64,000 nucleotides of DNA from Conexibacter woesei DSM 14684. GTDB taxonomy: Bacteria > Actinomycetota > Thermoleophilia > Solirubrobacterales > Solirubrobacteraceae. Below the pieces are notes generated by a model that saw only the letters and a program-made list of their open reading frames with translations, searched no databases and had not been told where the DNA came from. A program made the position numbers and the translations under genes. Positions 1 through 9,818 of the stretch are shown piece after piece. Positions within the stretch are counted from its first letter, which is position 1. Every line of letters begins with the position of its first letter. Location of the stretch: assembly GCF_000025265.1 (NCBI RefSeq), contig NC_013739.1, forward strand, positions 3,224,001 to 3,288,000, given 5' to 3'.

Positions 1-42
1 GCGACGAGCGGCATCGACGGGAGCGTCCCGACCGTCCGCTGA
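1..42 (+). CDS. C-terminal end of an upstream gene (partial)
   Basis: An open frame runs from the window edge to a TGA at 40-42, giving only 14 codons ending in PTVR. The next gene begins with a GTG two bases later, so the two are probably co-transcribed and translationally coupled. Cysteine desulfurase genes often precede mnmA in bacteria and would suit the NifU-like domain of the next protein. That identity is inferred from context only; the 14 residues carry no diagnostic motif. Confidence 0.4.
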   Translation, partial: ATSGIDGSVPTVR

Positions 43-44
43 CC

Positions 45-1667
45 GTGCGCGTAGAGCCTTCGTGCCGCGTCGAGCATGCGGGGAGTCTGTCGCATGCGGC
101 TGCCGCGATGCGCGCCTCTACACTCGCGTGCGTGGACCCCGAGCTGTTCGAGCACCATCTCGCCTCCGCCCACGGGCGCGGTCGTGCGCCGGAGGGCGGC
201 GCGACCGGCGTCGCCGGGACGAGACTGTGCGGCGACGTGGTGCGGCTCACGCTCGCGCTCGACCCGAGCGGCCAGCGCGTCGCGGAGGTCGGCTGGGAGG
301 CGGAGGCGTGCGGCGCGACGCTCGCCGCGTGCAGCGCCGTCAGCGAGCTGGTCGCCGACGCGCCGCTGCTCGACGTCGCGCGGATCGGCGCCCATCAGGT
401 CGCCGATGCGCTCGGCGGCTTGAGCGCCGGCAAGTTCCACGCCGCCGAGCTGGTCGCCGACGCGCTCGCCCGCGCGCTGGGGACGGCCGCGCGCGCCGCC
501 GCCGCGCTGCCGCCGCCCGCCGCGCCCCCGCCGCACCGCACCCTCGTCGCGATGTCCGGCGGCGTGGACAGCGCCGTCGCGGCGCTGCTCGCCGCGCGCG
601 AGAGCGGCGACGTCGTCGCCGTCACGCTCGAGTTGTGGGCCGACGAGCAGAACGACGGCGAGCGTTCCTGCTGCTCGGCGCAGGCGGTCCGCTTCGCGCG
701 GGCGCTCGCGCATCGGATGGGGCTGCCGCACCTGACGCTCGACCTGCGCGAGGAGTTCAGCGCGGGCGTCGTGACGCCGTTCCTCGACGACCACGCCGCA
801 GGTCTGACGCCGAACCCGTGCGTGCGCTGCAACGGGCACGTGCGGCTCGACGCGATGCTGGAGCTGGCCGACCGCCTCGGCGCCGCGACGTTGGCGACCG
901 GCCACTACGCGCGCGTCGAGCCGGCCGAGCCCGTTGAGCCCGCCGCCGCGCCGGCCGAGCACGCCGCTGCGCCCGCCGAGCACGGCCCGCTGCTGCGCGC
1001 CGCCGCCGACGCGTGGAAGGACCAGACGTACATGCTCGCCGCGCTCGCGCCGGCCTCGCTCGCGCGGCTGCGCTTCCCGCTCGGCGACCTGACCAAGCCG
1101 CAGGTCCGCGCGCTCGCGGCCGAGGCGGAGCTGCCCGTCGCGAGCAAGGCCGAGTCGCAGGACCTCTGCTTCCTCGCCGGCACCAGCCGCAGCGAGTTCC
1201 TCGCCCGCCACGCCGGGATCGCGCAGCGGCCGGGGGAGGTCGTCGACGCCGCCGGCGACGTGATCGGCGCGCACACCGGCCACCACGGCTTCACCGTCGG
1301 CCAGCGCAGAGGGCTCGGCGTCGCTGCCGAGGAGCCGCTGTACGTGCTGCGGACCGACCCCGCGAGCAACCGCGTCGTCGCGGGTACCCGCGCACAGCTC
1401 GCGACGACCTCGGTCCCCGTCCGCGGAGCGCGGCTGCACCGCGACGGTGCGCGCGTCGACCGCGTCAAGCTGCGCTACCGCGCGAAGCCGCTGCCGGCGC
1501 GCGTCGTCGGGGCGCCGGCCGCCGGCACCCACCGGCGCCTGGAGATCGCGCTGGAGGAGCCGGTCGACGGCGCCGCCCCCGGCCAGCTCGCCTGCCTGAT
1601 GGACGGCGACGTCGTGATCGGCTGGGCGACGATCGACCGCCCGGCGGCGACGGCGCCCGCTCAGTAG
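45..1667 (+). CDS. mnmA: NifU/IscU-like domain fused to tRNA 2-thiouridylase MnmA
   Basis: Cytoplasmic enzyme that activates U34 of Lys/Glu/Gln tRNAs with ATP and inserts sulfur. Residues about 165-535 form MnmA: PP-loop SGGVDSAVA, catalytic cysteines in NPCVRCN and QDLCFL, and the GHYARV and VGQRRGLGV motifs. After GHYARV there is a Pro/Ala/Glu-rich low-complexity insert. Residues about 30-150 resemble the IscU/NifU scaffold, with LCGD and EACGATLAAC supplying two ligand cysteines. The third ligand motif reads FHAAELVADA where IscU has HCS..AEDA, so that cysteine is alanine. Total 540 aa against about 360 for ordinary MnmA. The start is uncertain: GTG 45, ATG 108 and GTG 132 are all in frame and none has a clear ribosome site. 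The gene overlaps the convergent dehydrogenase by 7 bases. Confidence 0.93.
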   Translation: MRVEPSCRVEHAGSLSHAAAAMRASTLACVDPELFEHHLASAHGRGRAPEGGATGVAGTRLCGDVVRLTLALDPSGQRVAEVGWEAEACGATLAACSAVSELVADAPLLDVARIGAHQVADALGGLSAGKFHAAELVADALARALGTAARAAAALPPPAAPPPHRTLVAMSGGVDSAVAALLAARESGDVVAVTLELWADEQNDGERSCCSAQAVRFARALAHRMGLPHLTLDLREEFSAGVVTPFLDDHAAGLTPNPCVRCNGHVRLDAMLELADRLGAATLATGHYARVEPAEPVEPAAAPAEHAAAPAEHGPLLRAAADAWKDQTYMLAALAPASLARLRFPLGDLTKPQVRALAAEAELPVASKAESQDLCFLAGTSRSEFLARHAGIAQRPGEVVDAAGDVIGAHTGHHGFTVGQRRGLGVAAEEPLYVLRTDPASNRVVAGTRAQLATTSVPVRGARLHRDGARVDRVKLRYRAKPLPARVVGAPAAGTHRRLEIALEEPVDGAAPGQLACLMDGDVVIGWATIDRPAATAPAQ

Positions 1668-2617
1668 CCGCGGGCGACGTCGATCACGCCGCGCAGCTCG
1701 CGGCCCTCGCGCCGCCGCGCGACGTTGTCGGCGACGAACGCGGCCAGCGCGGTGTGGATCGCCGCGTCGGGATTGGCGACGTGCGGCGTGATCAGCGCGC
1801 GCGGCTCGCGCCACAGCGGGTGGTCGGACGGCAGCGGCTCGGGCTCGGTCACGTCGAGCGCGGCGCCGGCGATCTCGCCGGCCGCCAGCGCCTGCACGAG
1901 CGCGTCGGTGTCGACGAGCGCACCGCGTCCGACGTTGACGATCCAGGCGTGCGACGGCAGCGCGCGCAGCACGGCGGTGTCGACGACGTGGCGCGTCGCG
2001 TCGGTCGCCGGCGCCGCGAGCACGACGACGTCGGCCCGCGGCCACACCTCCGCCAGCCGCGCGGCGGGCAGCGTCTCCGCGGCGCCCGGGACCGGCGCGC
2101 CGCGGAGGGTGACCGCGATCACGCGCGCGCCGAACGGCGCCAGGAGGCCGATCAGCGCGCGGCCGATCGCGCCCGCGCCGACGATCGCGACCGTCGCGCC
2201 GCGCAGCGAGCGGCCCTCCAGCGAGCGGTCCCACGCCTGCGCCCGCGCGCACTCCGGCAGCCGCCGCAGGCCGGCGAGCACGAGCGCGAGCGTGTGCTCG
2301 GCGACGGTGTCCGCGTAGGCGCCGGCGGCCGAGGTCCAGACGCGCTCCGCACCGCCGCCCGCGACCGCGCCGCCGGCGGCGTCCCCGCTCGCACCCCCGA
2401 TCAGCCCACCCTCCAGCCACCGCTCGACGCCCGCGTTCGGCAGCTGCACCCAGCGGACGCCGTCGTGCAGCAGCGGCACGAGCGCATCGGGCGCGCCGAG
2501 CCAGACGATCGCGTCGGCCGCACCGGCGCCGTCCGCCGGCGTCCCGCCGCCCGCGCGCACGGCATCGACGATCTCCGGCTCCGCATCGGGGCCGACGAAC
2601 ACGCGCAAAGAAGTCAT
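1661..2617 (-). CDS. D-isomer-specific 2-hydroxyacid dehydrogenase
   Basis: 318-aa cytosolic NAD(P)-dependent oxidoreductase of the D-2-hydroxyacid dehydrogenase family, interconverting 2-oxo acids and D-2-hydroxy acids; the substrate cannot be read from sequence. The Rossmann motif is VGAGAIGRAL. The catalytic Arg lies in NVGRGALVD, the Glu in DVTEPEPLP and the His in LITPHVAN. ATG 2615-2617 is chosen because TACGGT sits 7 bases upstream, which fits a leaderless transcript. A longer open frame extends upstream but only as the antisense of the SulP gene. Divergent from the SulP gene and convergent with mnmA. Confidence 0.92.
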   Translation of the reverse strand: MTSLRVFVGPDAEPEIVDAVRAGGGTPADGAGAADAIVWLGAPDALVPLLHDGVRWVQLPNAGVERWLEGGLIGGASGDAAGGAVAGGGAERVWTSAAGAYADTVAEHTLALVLAGLRRLPECARAQAWDRSLEGRSLRGATVAIVGAGAIGRALIGLLAPFGARVIAVTLRGAPVPGAAETLPAARLAEVWPRADVVVLAAPATDATRHVVDTAVLRALPSHAWIVNVGRGALVDTDALVQALAAGEIAGAALDVTEPEPLPSDHPLWREPRALITPHVANPDAAIHTALAAFVADNVARRREGRELRGVIDVARGY

Positions 2618-2624
2618 GCGCCGC

Positions 2625-2630
2625 ACCGTA
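2625..2630 (-). promoter_or_regulatory. -10 element of the hydroxyacid dehydrogenase gene
   Basis: TACGGT on the minus strand, 7 bases before ATG 2617. This matches TANNNT and implies transcription starting at or next to the start codon. It is only 6 bp from the divergent SulP -10 element, so the two promoters are interleaved. Confidence 0.6.
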
Positions 2631-2636
2631 TCGGGG

Positions 2637-2642
2637 TACGAT
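2637..2642 (+). promoter_or_regulatory. -10 element of the SulP transporter gene
   Basis: TACGAT followed by 8 bases and the GTG start at 2651. No ribosome site precedes the start, consistent with leaderless expression. Confidence 0.6.
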
Positions 2643-2650
2643 CGCGCACG

Positions 2651-4366
2651 GTGATCGGGGGCCTCTTCCCATCGTTGCGGGGGTACCGGAGGGAGTGGCT
2701 GCGCGGCGACGTGCTGGCCGGGCTGACCGTCTGGGCGGTGCTGATCCCTGAGTCGCTGGCGTACGCGTCGATCGCGGGCGTCTCGCCGGTCGTCGGCCTC
2801 TACGCCGCCCCCGGCGCGTTGCTGCTGTATGCGCTCTTCGGCAGCTCCCGCCATCTCGTCGTCGGGCCGATGTCGGCGACGGCGGCGCTGTCGGCGGCGA
2901 CGGTCGGCGACCTCGTCGCCGGCTCCGGCGGTCACTTCGCAGCGATGACGGCGGCGCTGGCGATCTGCGTCGGGCTCGCGGCGCTGATCGCCGGCCTGGC
3001 ACGGCTGGGGTTCCTCGCCAGCTTCATCTCCGAGCCGGTCCTGAAGGGCTTCATCGTCGGGCTCGCGCTGACGATCCTGGTCGGTCAGCTGCCGAAGCTG
3101 TTCGGCGTCTCCGGCGGCGAGGGGGAGTTCTTCGACAAGCTCTGGGACCTGCTCGGCAAGCTCGGCGACACGCACGTCCTGACGCTCGTCGTCGGGCTCG
3201 CGTCGCTTGCGCTCGTGCTCGGCCTGCGGCGCGTCGCGCCGATCGTCCCGGGCTCGCTCGCGGCGGTGCTGCTGAGCGTGCTCGCCGTCGCCGTCTTCGG
3301 CCTCGACGACCACGGCGTCGCGATCGTCGGCCACATCGACTCGGGCCTGCCGTCGTTCGGGACGCCCGGCGGCCTCGACCTGCGCGACTACGGCGACCTC
3401 GCCGGCGGCGCGGTCGCGGTGATGCTCGTCGGCTTCGCGGAAGGGCTCGGCGCAGCGAAGACCTACGCCGCGCGCCACCACTACGAGATCGACACGAACA
3501 GAGAGCTGATCGGGCTCGGCGCGGCCAACGTCGCTGCAGGCCTGTCGAGCGGGATGGTCGTCAACGGCAGCCTCTCCAAGACGGCGGTCAACGGCTCCGC
3601 CGGCGCGAACTCGCAGGTCTCGGGGCTCGTCGTCGCAGTGATGACGATCGTGACGCTGCTGCTGTTGACGGGGCTGTTCGAGCAGCTGCCGGAGGCGACG
3701 CTGTCGGCGGTCGTGATCGCCGCTGTGGTCGAGCTGATCGACGTGCGCTCGCTGCGCTCCCTCTACGCGACGTACAGCGGGCGGCTCGGCGGCTTCGCGA
3801 ACGTGACCGCGCGGCCCGACTTCATCGCCGCGGTCGCCGCGCTGCTCGGCGTGCTGCTGTTCGACACCCTGCCCGGCCTGGTGATCGGGATCGCCGTCTC
3901 GTTCGTGCTGCTGCTCTACCGCGCGTCGCGCCCGTACGTCGCCGTCCTCGGCCGGATTCCGGGCGATCGGGAGCTGTACGGCGACGTCGCGCGCCACCCC
4001 GACAACGTCCAACCCGACGGCGTCGTCGTGCTGCGAGTCGAGAGCGCGCTGTTCTTCGCCAACGCCGACGCGGTCCGCGCCGAGCTGAGACGGCACGCCG
4101 CCTGGAGAGGCGTCCACACGATCGTGCTCGACGCCGAGGCGGTCGCCTCGATCGACGTCACGGCGGTCAAGATGCTCGACGAGGCCGCGTCGGACTGCCG
4201 CCGCCGGGGGGTCGCGCTGCTCATCGCGCAGGATTCCGGTCAGGTCCGCGACATGCTCCGCCGCGGCGGGGCGCAGGACCTCCAGGACGACGCCTATCCG
4301 ACGGTCGCGGCGGCGGTCGCCGCGGCGCAGGCGACACACCGCGCCGGCGGCGCCCGCGAGCGCTGA
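2651..4366 (+). CDS. SulP-family anion transporter with STAS domain
   Basis: 571-aa inner-membrane secondary transporter of the SulP/SLC26 family (sulfate, bicarbonate or a related anion). It has the SulP signature near the N-terminus (AVLIPESLAYASIAGV), about a dozen hydrophobic segments through residue ~420, and the conserved NGSLSKTAVN stretch. A C-terminal STAS domain (about 445-560) carries SIDVTAVKMLDE, where STAS proteins have a regulatory Ser/Asp motif. The GTG start is set by TACGAT 8 bases upstream. It stands alone, divergent from the dehydrogenase. The substrate is not decidable from sequence. Confidence 0.93.
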   Translation: MIGGLFPSLRGYRREWLRGDVLAGLTVWAVLIPESLAYASIAGVSPVVGLYAAPGALLLYALFGSSRHLVVGPMSATAALSAATVGDLVAGSGGHFAAMTAALAICVGLAALIAGLARLGFLASFISEPVLKGFIVGLALTILVGQLPKLFGVSGGEGEFFDKLWDLLGKLGDTHVLTLVVGLASLALVLGLRRVAPIVPGSLAAVLLSVLAVAVFGLDDHGVAIVGHIDSGLPSFGTPGGLDLRDYGDLAGGAVAVMLVGFAEGLGAAKTYAARHHYEIDTNRELIGLGAANVAAGLSSGMVVNGSLSKTAVNGSAGANSQVSGLVVAVMTIVTLLLLTGLFEQLPEATLSAVVIAAVVELIDVRSLRSLYATYSGRLGGFANVTARPDFIAAVAALLGVLLFDTLPGLVIGIAVSFVLLLYRASRPYVAVLGRIPGDRELYGDVARHPDNVQPDGVVVLRVESALFFANADAVRAELRRHAAWRGVHTIVLDAEAVASIDVTAVKMLDEAASDCRRRGVALLIAQDSGQVRDMLRRGGAQDLQDDAYPTVAAAVAAAQATHRAGGARER

Positions 4367-4486
4367 GACGGGAGTCGCCGGCACATCGCGGTATCCTGTG
4401 TGGTGAAACAGCGCCCTGCTGGCTCTACCGCCCCGCCCAGCGCAGGCCGCATTCTTCCCAGGGGACGGGATTGAGGAGTTGCCGAC

Positions 4487-4672
4487 ATGGCAGCCATGCA
4501 CCGGCCGTCGCCCTCCACAGCGAAGCGCCAGAGCGCCGAGCAGCAGAGCGCGAAGTTCAAGGCCGAGCAGGTCCGGCTCAAGGAAGAGGCGGCCAGACGT
4601 CGCGCCGAGGCGGCGAGACGCGAAGCGGACGGCGAGCCGTCCTCGCGCCGCACCTCCTGGTCACAGAGGTGA
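4487..4672 (+). CDS. Small charged hypothetical protein
   Basis: 61 aa, almost wholly helical and rich in Lys, Arg, Glu and Ala (AEQQSAKFKAEQVRLKEEAARRR), so probably a short coiled coil. A good ribosome site, GAGGAG at 4473-4478, lies 8 bases before the ATG. Its TGA overlaps the GTG of the next gene (GTGA), which argues that both are real and translated together. Family not recognised. Confidence 0.6.
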   Translation: MAAMHRPSPSTAKRQSAEQQSAKFKAEQVRLKEEAARRRAEAARREADGEPSSRRTSWSQR

Positions 4673-4953
4673 TCGACGACAGCACGATCCACGCGCTCGT
4701 CGTGCGGCTCGCGCGGCCTGACGCGGCGGGCGGCCACACGGTCGAGCGCGCCGCGATGCTCGCGGAGGGCTCGGATTTCGCCGAGATCGAGGCGTGGATC
4801 CTGAAGATGGGCGGGGAGCCGCAGACCAGCAGCCGCAAGGCGACCGGCAGCGGGCTGTGGGCCGAGCGCGACAGCGCCGGCCGCGCTCGCGCCGCCGCTC
4901 CGCCGCAGCGCTACGTCTTCCCGGCGAACGCGCTGCAGCCGGTCTCGGCCTAG
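4669..4953 (+). CDS. Hypothetical protein (94 aa)
   Basis: Starts at GTG 4669 inside the stop of the previous small gene. The N-terminal half (IDDSTIHALVVRLARP, then AEGSDFAEIEAWILKMGG) has the alternating pattern of a small alpha/beta domain. The C-terminus is basic and Pro/Ala-rich and ends PANALQPVSA. No signal peptide or membrane segment. Family not recognised; coupling to its neighbour suggests a joint function. Confidence 0.6.
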   Translation: MIDDSTIHALVVRLARPDAAGGHTVERAAMLAEGSDFAEIEAWILKMGGEPQTSSRKATGSGLWAERDSAGRARAAAPPQRYVFPANALQPVSA

Positions 4954-4994
4954 CGTAAGCACCCTGCCTTCCTCATACCGGCTCGACGTTCGGC

Positions 4995-5026
4995 CCGCTG
5001 CCGCGTCGTCGTCCGGCCGGCAGCGG
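4995..5026. terminator. Hairpin between convergent genes
   Basis: CCGCTGCCG (4995-5003) and CGGCAGCGG (5018-5026) form a perfect 9-bp stem with a 14-base loop. It lies between the end of the small gene pair and the end of the LysR gene, where a bidirectional terminator is expected. There is no U-tract, so intrinsic termination is not certain. Confidence 0.45.
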
Positions 5027-5036
5027 CGCCGTCGCG

Positions 5037-6011
5037 TCAGGGCGCGACCGAGCTCCACAGCGTCACGTGGACCGGCGGGCGGGCGCGCGCGGAGGTCGTG
5101 CCGGCGCGCCCGGCCGACATCGCGTGCATCGCCTCCGGCGTCGTCGCGAAGCGCTGCAGCGCGAGCGCCGCCGGCGGCGCGCGGTCGAGCCCGAGCGTCG
5201 AGGCGTGCCACAGCTCCACGAGCGGCGTGCCGCGCACGTCGAGCGGCACGAGCGTCCGCCGGCGCAGCTCGACGCGGACCGAGTGGTGCAGCGTCAGCGC
5301 GATACCGTCGCCCGCCCCCGCCGCGGCGATCGCGGCGGCGTGGCTCGTGTAGACGCCGATCTCGCGCGGCGCGAGGCCGTGGCGCTCGAAGAACAGCCCG
5401 ACGCCGGTCGTCGGGTCGACCGGGGGCGGGCCGACGAGCCAGCGCTCGGCCGCCAGCGCCGACGGCGCGATCCCGCGCCGGCGCGCGAGCGGATGCCCCG
5501 GCGTGGCGACGACGACGCAGCGGCAGCGCAGGAACGGCACCGTCGCGATCGTTGCGGCGCGCTCGAGCCCGGGGTGGGGGCCGAGCGCGATGTCGGCCCG
5601 GCGGTGCTCGAGCAGGTCGGCGAAGCCGGCGCCCGGCACGGCGTCGACGGCGATCTCGAGGTCGTCGTCGCGCGCGCCGAAGGCGTCCAGCAGCGGCCCG
5701 ACGTGCTCGGCGACGACGCCGGTCGCAGCGACCTCGATCCGGCGCGGCTGATCCGGCGTGTCGCGCACCGAGCGGCGCGCCTGCTCGGCGAGGCCGAGGA
5801 TCTCGCTCGCGAGCGCTGCCAGCCGGCGGCCGCCGGGCGTCAGCGCGATCCCGCGGCCGGAGCGCACGAAAAGCTCGTCGCCGAACTCGCGGCGCAGCGC
5901 GCCGACGGCGACGGAGATGGCCGGGTCGGTCACCTCCAGTTCGGCCGCCGCGGCTCGGACCGATCCGAGCCGGGCCACCAGCACGAACGACTGCAGCTGG
6001 GCGAGTGTCAT
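5037..6011 (-). CDS. LysR-type regulator, probably of the cox operon
   Basis: 324-aa LysR transcription factor. The N-terminal winged helix-turn-helix (residues 1-60) contains LGSVRAAAAELEVTDPAISVAVGALRREFGDELFVRSGRGIALTPGG; the effector-binding domain follows from about 90. It is transcribed divergently from the CO dehydrogenase operon across a 77-bp gap. This is the arrangement described for the LysR regulator CutR of mycobacterial CO dehydrogenase genes. Control of the cox operon is inferred from position and that precedent. Confidence 0.92.
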   Translation of the reverse strand: MTLAQLQSFVLVARLGSVRAAAAELEVTDPAISVAVGALRREFGDELFVRSGRGIALTPGGRRLAALASEILGLAEQARRSVRDTPDQPRRIEVAATGVVAEHVGPLLDAFGARDDDLEIAVDAVPGAGFADLLEHRRADIALGPHPGLERAATIATVPFLRCRCVVVATPGHPLARRRGIAPSALAAERWLVGPPPVDPTTGVGLFFERHGLAPREIGVYTSHAAAIAAAGAGDGIALTLHHSVRVELRRRTLVPLDVRGTPLVELWHASTLGLDRAPPAALALQRFATTPEAMHAMSAGRAGTTSARARPPVHVTLWSSVAP

Positions 6012-6088
6012 AAGCGATCACTTAACCCCGGTTGAACAGTCACCTTAGACGCGCAAAGGTAGGAACGGAAGAAGAGAGGAGGACCCCT
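6012..6088. promoter_or_regulatory. Divergent LysR/cox control region
   Basis: Contains the imperfect dyad TTAACCCCGGTTGAA (about 6022-6036), of the size and position of a LysR box, with a possible -35 TTGAAC at 6032-6037. No strong TANNNT follows, as expected for an activator-dependent promoter. The ribosome site AGAGAGGAGG (6074-6083) sits 5 bases before the coxM GTG. Confidence 0.5.
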
Positions 6089-6963
6089 GTGCAAGTTCCG
6101 TCGCCGTTCGAGTACGAGCGCGCCACGAGCGTCGAGCAAGCGCTCGACCTGCTGGCACGGCTGGGGCCGGAGGCGCGCCTGCTGGCCGGAGGCCACTCGC
6201 TCCTGCCGATGATGAAGCTGCGGCTCGCGACACCCGAGCACCTGATCGACATCGACGCGCTCGCAGGCGAGCTGGGCTACGTGCGCGAGCAGGACGGCGA
6301 GGTGCGGATCGGCGCGATGACCCGCCACCGCGAGCTGCTGGAGTCCGAGCTGCTGGCGGACCGCCTCGCGATCTTCCGCGACGCCGAGCGCGTGATCGCC
6401 GACCCGGTCGTGCGCAATCGCGGCACGATCGGCGGCGCGCTGTGCCAGGCGGATCCGGCCGAGGACCTGGCGGCCGTCTGCGCGGCGGTCGGCGCGCGCG
6501 TCGTGATCCGCGGCCGCGACGGCGAGCGGCTGCTCGACATGCACGAGTTCCACCGCGGCCCATACGAGACCGCGGTCGGCGACGCAGAGATGGTGACCGA
6601 GATCCGCGTGCCGCTGCGCGACCACGCCGGCAGCGCGTACGAGAAGGTCGAGCGGCGCGTCGGCGACTGGGCGGTGGCGGCGGCCGCCGCGGCCGTGCAG
6701 CTCGACGGCGGCTCGATCGCGCAGGCCGGGATCGCGCTGACGGCGGTCGGCGCGGACGTCACCTCGCGCGAGGCGGAGGAGGCGCTCGCCGGCCGCCAGC
6801 CGTCAGAGGACCTGTTCGCCGAGGCGGGCCGGCTCGCCGCCGCGGCGTCCTCGCCGGTGACCGACCAGCGCGGGTCAGCCGAGTACAAGCGGCATGCCGC
6901 CGGCGAGCTGACCCGACGGGCGCTGCGGCGGGCGACCGCGCGGGCGCTGCGAGAGGAGGCGTG

Positions 6964-6964
<1 letters not shown>
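6089..6964 (+). CDS. coxM: CO dehydrogenase medium subunit (FAD)
   Basis: 291-aa flavoprotein subunit of aerobic molybdenum CO dehydrogenase, passing electrons from the iron-sulfur clusters to the quinone pool. FAD-binding motifs are AGGHSLLPMM (near residue 33) and TIGGALCQADPAEDL (near 112). GTG 6089 is chosen over an upstream in-frame start because AGAGAGGAGG lies just before it. The stop shares one base with the coxS ATG. First gene of a tightly packed nine-gene operon. Confidence 0.93.
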
Positions 6965-7457
<493 letters not shown>

Positions 7458-7461
<4 letters not shown>

Positions 7462-9818
7462 GCGTCACCGAGGAAGCGGCGGTCGGCTTCGGCCGGCTGC
7501 GGCGCAAGGAGGACGCGCGCTTCATCCGCGGGCAGGGCAGATTCGTCGACGACCTGAGACTGCCGGGGATGCTGCACGGCGGGATCCTGCGCAGCCCGGT
7601 CGCGCACGCGCGGATCGTCTCGATCGACGTCTCCGCCGCGCTCCAGCACCCGAAGGTCCACGCCGTCATCACCGGCAGAGAGCTCGAAGCGCTCGGGCTC
7701 GCGTGGATGCCGACGCTGTCGGCCGACACGCAGGCGGTGCTGGCGACCGACAAGGTCCGCTTCCAGGGGCAGGAGGTCGCGTTCGTGATCGCCGACGACC
7801 GCTACGCGGCGCGCGATGCGCTCGAGCTGATCGATGTCGAGTACGACGTCCTCCCGGCGGTCGTCAACGCGCGCAGAGCGCTCGACCCCGACGCGCCGGT
7901 GATCCGCGACGACCAGGAGGGGAGGACCGACAACCACATCTTCGACTGGGAGTCGGGCGACCGAGCCGCGACCGACGCCGTCTTCGCGCGCGCCGACGTG
8001 GTCGTCGCGCAGGACATGCTGTACCCCCGCGTGCACCCGGCGCCGATGGAGACGTGCGGCGCCGTCGCCGACATGGACGCTGTCAACGGAAAGCTGACGA
8101 TCTGGTGCACGACGCAGGCGCCGCACGCCCACCGCACGCTGTACGCGCTCGTCGCCAGATTGCCCGAGCACAAGATCCGCGTCATCTCGCCGGACATCGG
8201 CGGCGGATTCGGCAACAAGGTCGGCATCTACCCCGGCTACGTCTGTGCCGTCGTCGGCTCAATCGTCACCGGCAGACCTGTGAAGTGGGTCGAGGACCGT
8301 TCCGAGAACCTGATGTCGACCTCTTTCGCGCGTGACTACGTCATGCACGGCGAGATCGCGGCGACCAGAGATGGCACGATCCTCGGCGTGCGGGTCGACG
8401 TGATCGCGGACCACGGCGCCTTCAACTCGACGGCGCAGCCGAGCAAGTTCCCGGCCGGCTTCTTCCACGTCTTCACCGGCTCCTACGACCTCGCGGCCGC
8501 TCACTGCGCCGTGCACGGCGTCTACTCGAACAAGGCGCCGGGCGGCGTCGCCTACGCCTGCTCGTTCCGCGTGACCGAGGCGGTCTACCTCGTCGAGCGG
8601 ATGGTCGACCTGCTCGCGCGCGAGCTGGACGCCGACCCGGCCGAGCTGCGGCTGAAGAACCTGATCCGCCCAGAGCAGTTCCCATACCAGTCCAAGACCG
8701 GTTGGGTCTACGACTCGGGCGAGTACGAGCGCGCGCTGCGCAAGGCGCTCGAGATCGCCGGCTACGACGAGCTGCGGCGCGAGCAGGCGCAGAAGCGCGA
8801 GCGGGGCGAGCTGATGGGGATCGGGCTCGGCTTCTTCACCGAGGCCGTCGGCGCGGGGCCGCGCAAGCACATGGACATCGTCGGCCTCGGGATGGCCGAC
8901 GCAGCCGAGCTGCGCGTCCATCCGACCGGCAAGGCGCAGCTGGGGATCAGCTGCCAGACGCAGGGCCAGGGCCACGAGACGACATTCGCGCAGATCGTCT
9001 CGCAGGAGCTTGGGATCCCCTCGGCCGACATCGAGGTCGTTCACGGCGACACCGACCTGACACCGTTCGGCCTCGGCACCTATGGGTCGCGCTCGACGCC
9101 GGTCAGCGGCGCGGCGGCCGCGGTCGTCGCGCGCAATGTGCGCGACAAGGCGCGCCTGATCGCCTCGGCGATGTTGGAGGTCGCGCCCGAGGACCTCGAA
9201 TGGGAGCCCGGCCGCTGGTTCGTCAGAGGCGATCCCGAGCAGGGCGCGACGATCGCCGAGATCGCGATGGCGACGGTCGGCTCGCTCGAGCTGCCCGAAG
9301 GAGTCGAGGGCACGCTCGACTCCGAGACCGTCTACGACCCGCCGAACCTGACGTTCCCGTTCGGCGCCTACGTCTGCGTCGTCGACGTCGACCCGGGGAC
9401 GGCGGTCGTGAGAGTGCGGCGCTTCGTCGCGGTCGACGACTGCGGCACGCGCATCAACCCGATGATCATCGAGGGTCAGGTGCATGGCGGGCTCGCCGAC
9501 GGCGTCGGGATGGCGCTGATGGAGCTGATCGCCTTCGACGAGGACGGCAACTGCCTCGGCGGATCACTGATGGACTACCTGATCCCGACCGCGCTGGAGG
9601 TGCCCGACTGGGAGACCGACTTCACCGTCACGCCGTCGCCGCACCATCCAATCGGCGCGAAGGGGGTCGGCGAGTCGGCGACCGTCGGCTCGCCGCCGAC
9701 GATCGTCAACGCCATCGTCGATGCGCTGAAGCCGTACGACGTGCGCCACATCGACATGCCGTGCACGCCGTCGCGCGTGTGGGAGGCGATGGAGGGGCGA
9801 GCGGAGCCGCCGCAATGA
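7458..9818 (+). CDS. coxL: CO dehydrogenase large subunit, form I
   Basis: 786-aa molybdopterin subunit that oxidises CO to CO2 at a Mo-S-Cu centre. The active-site loop reads AYACSFR with Cys at residue 368. AYxCSFR is the signature of form I (true CO dehydrogenase); form II and other xanthine-oxidase relatives have AYxGAGR or other motifs. Further family motifs are IGGGFGNK, the Gln-rich QTQGQGHETTFAQ, and GAKGVGESATVGSPPTIVNA with the conserved C-terminal Glu. Overlaps coxS and coxF by 4 bases each. Confidence 0.95.

Noticed and set aside
2618-4501. N-terminal extension of the hydroxyacid dehydrogenase to 946 codons
   Set aside because: The extra part is antisense to the SulP gene. A -10 element 7 bases before ATG 2617 and the normal family length argue for the short form.
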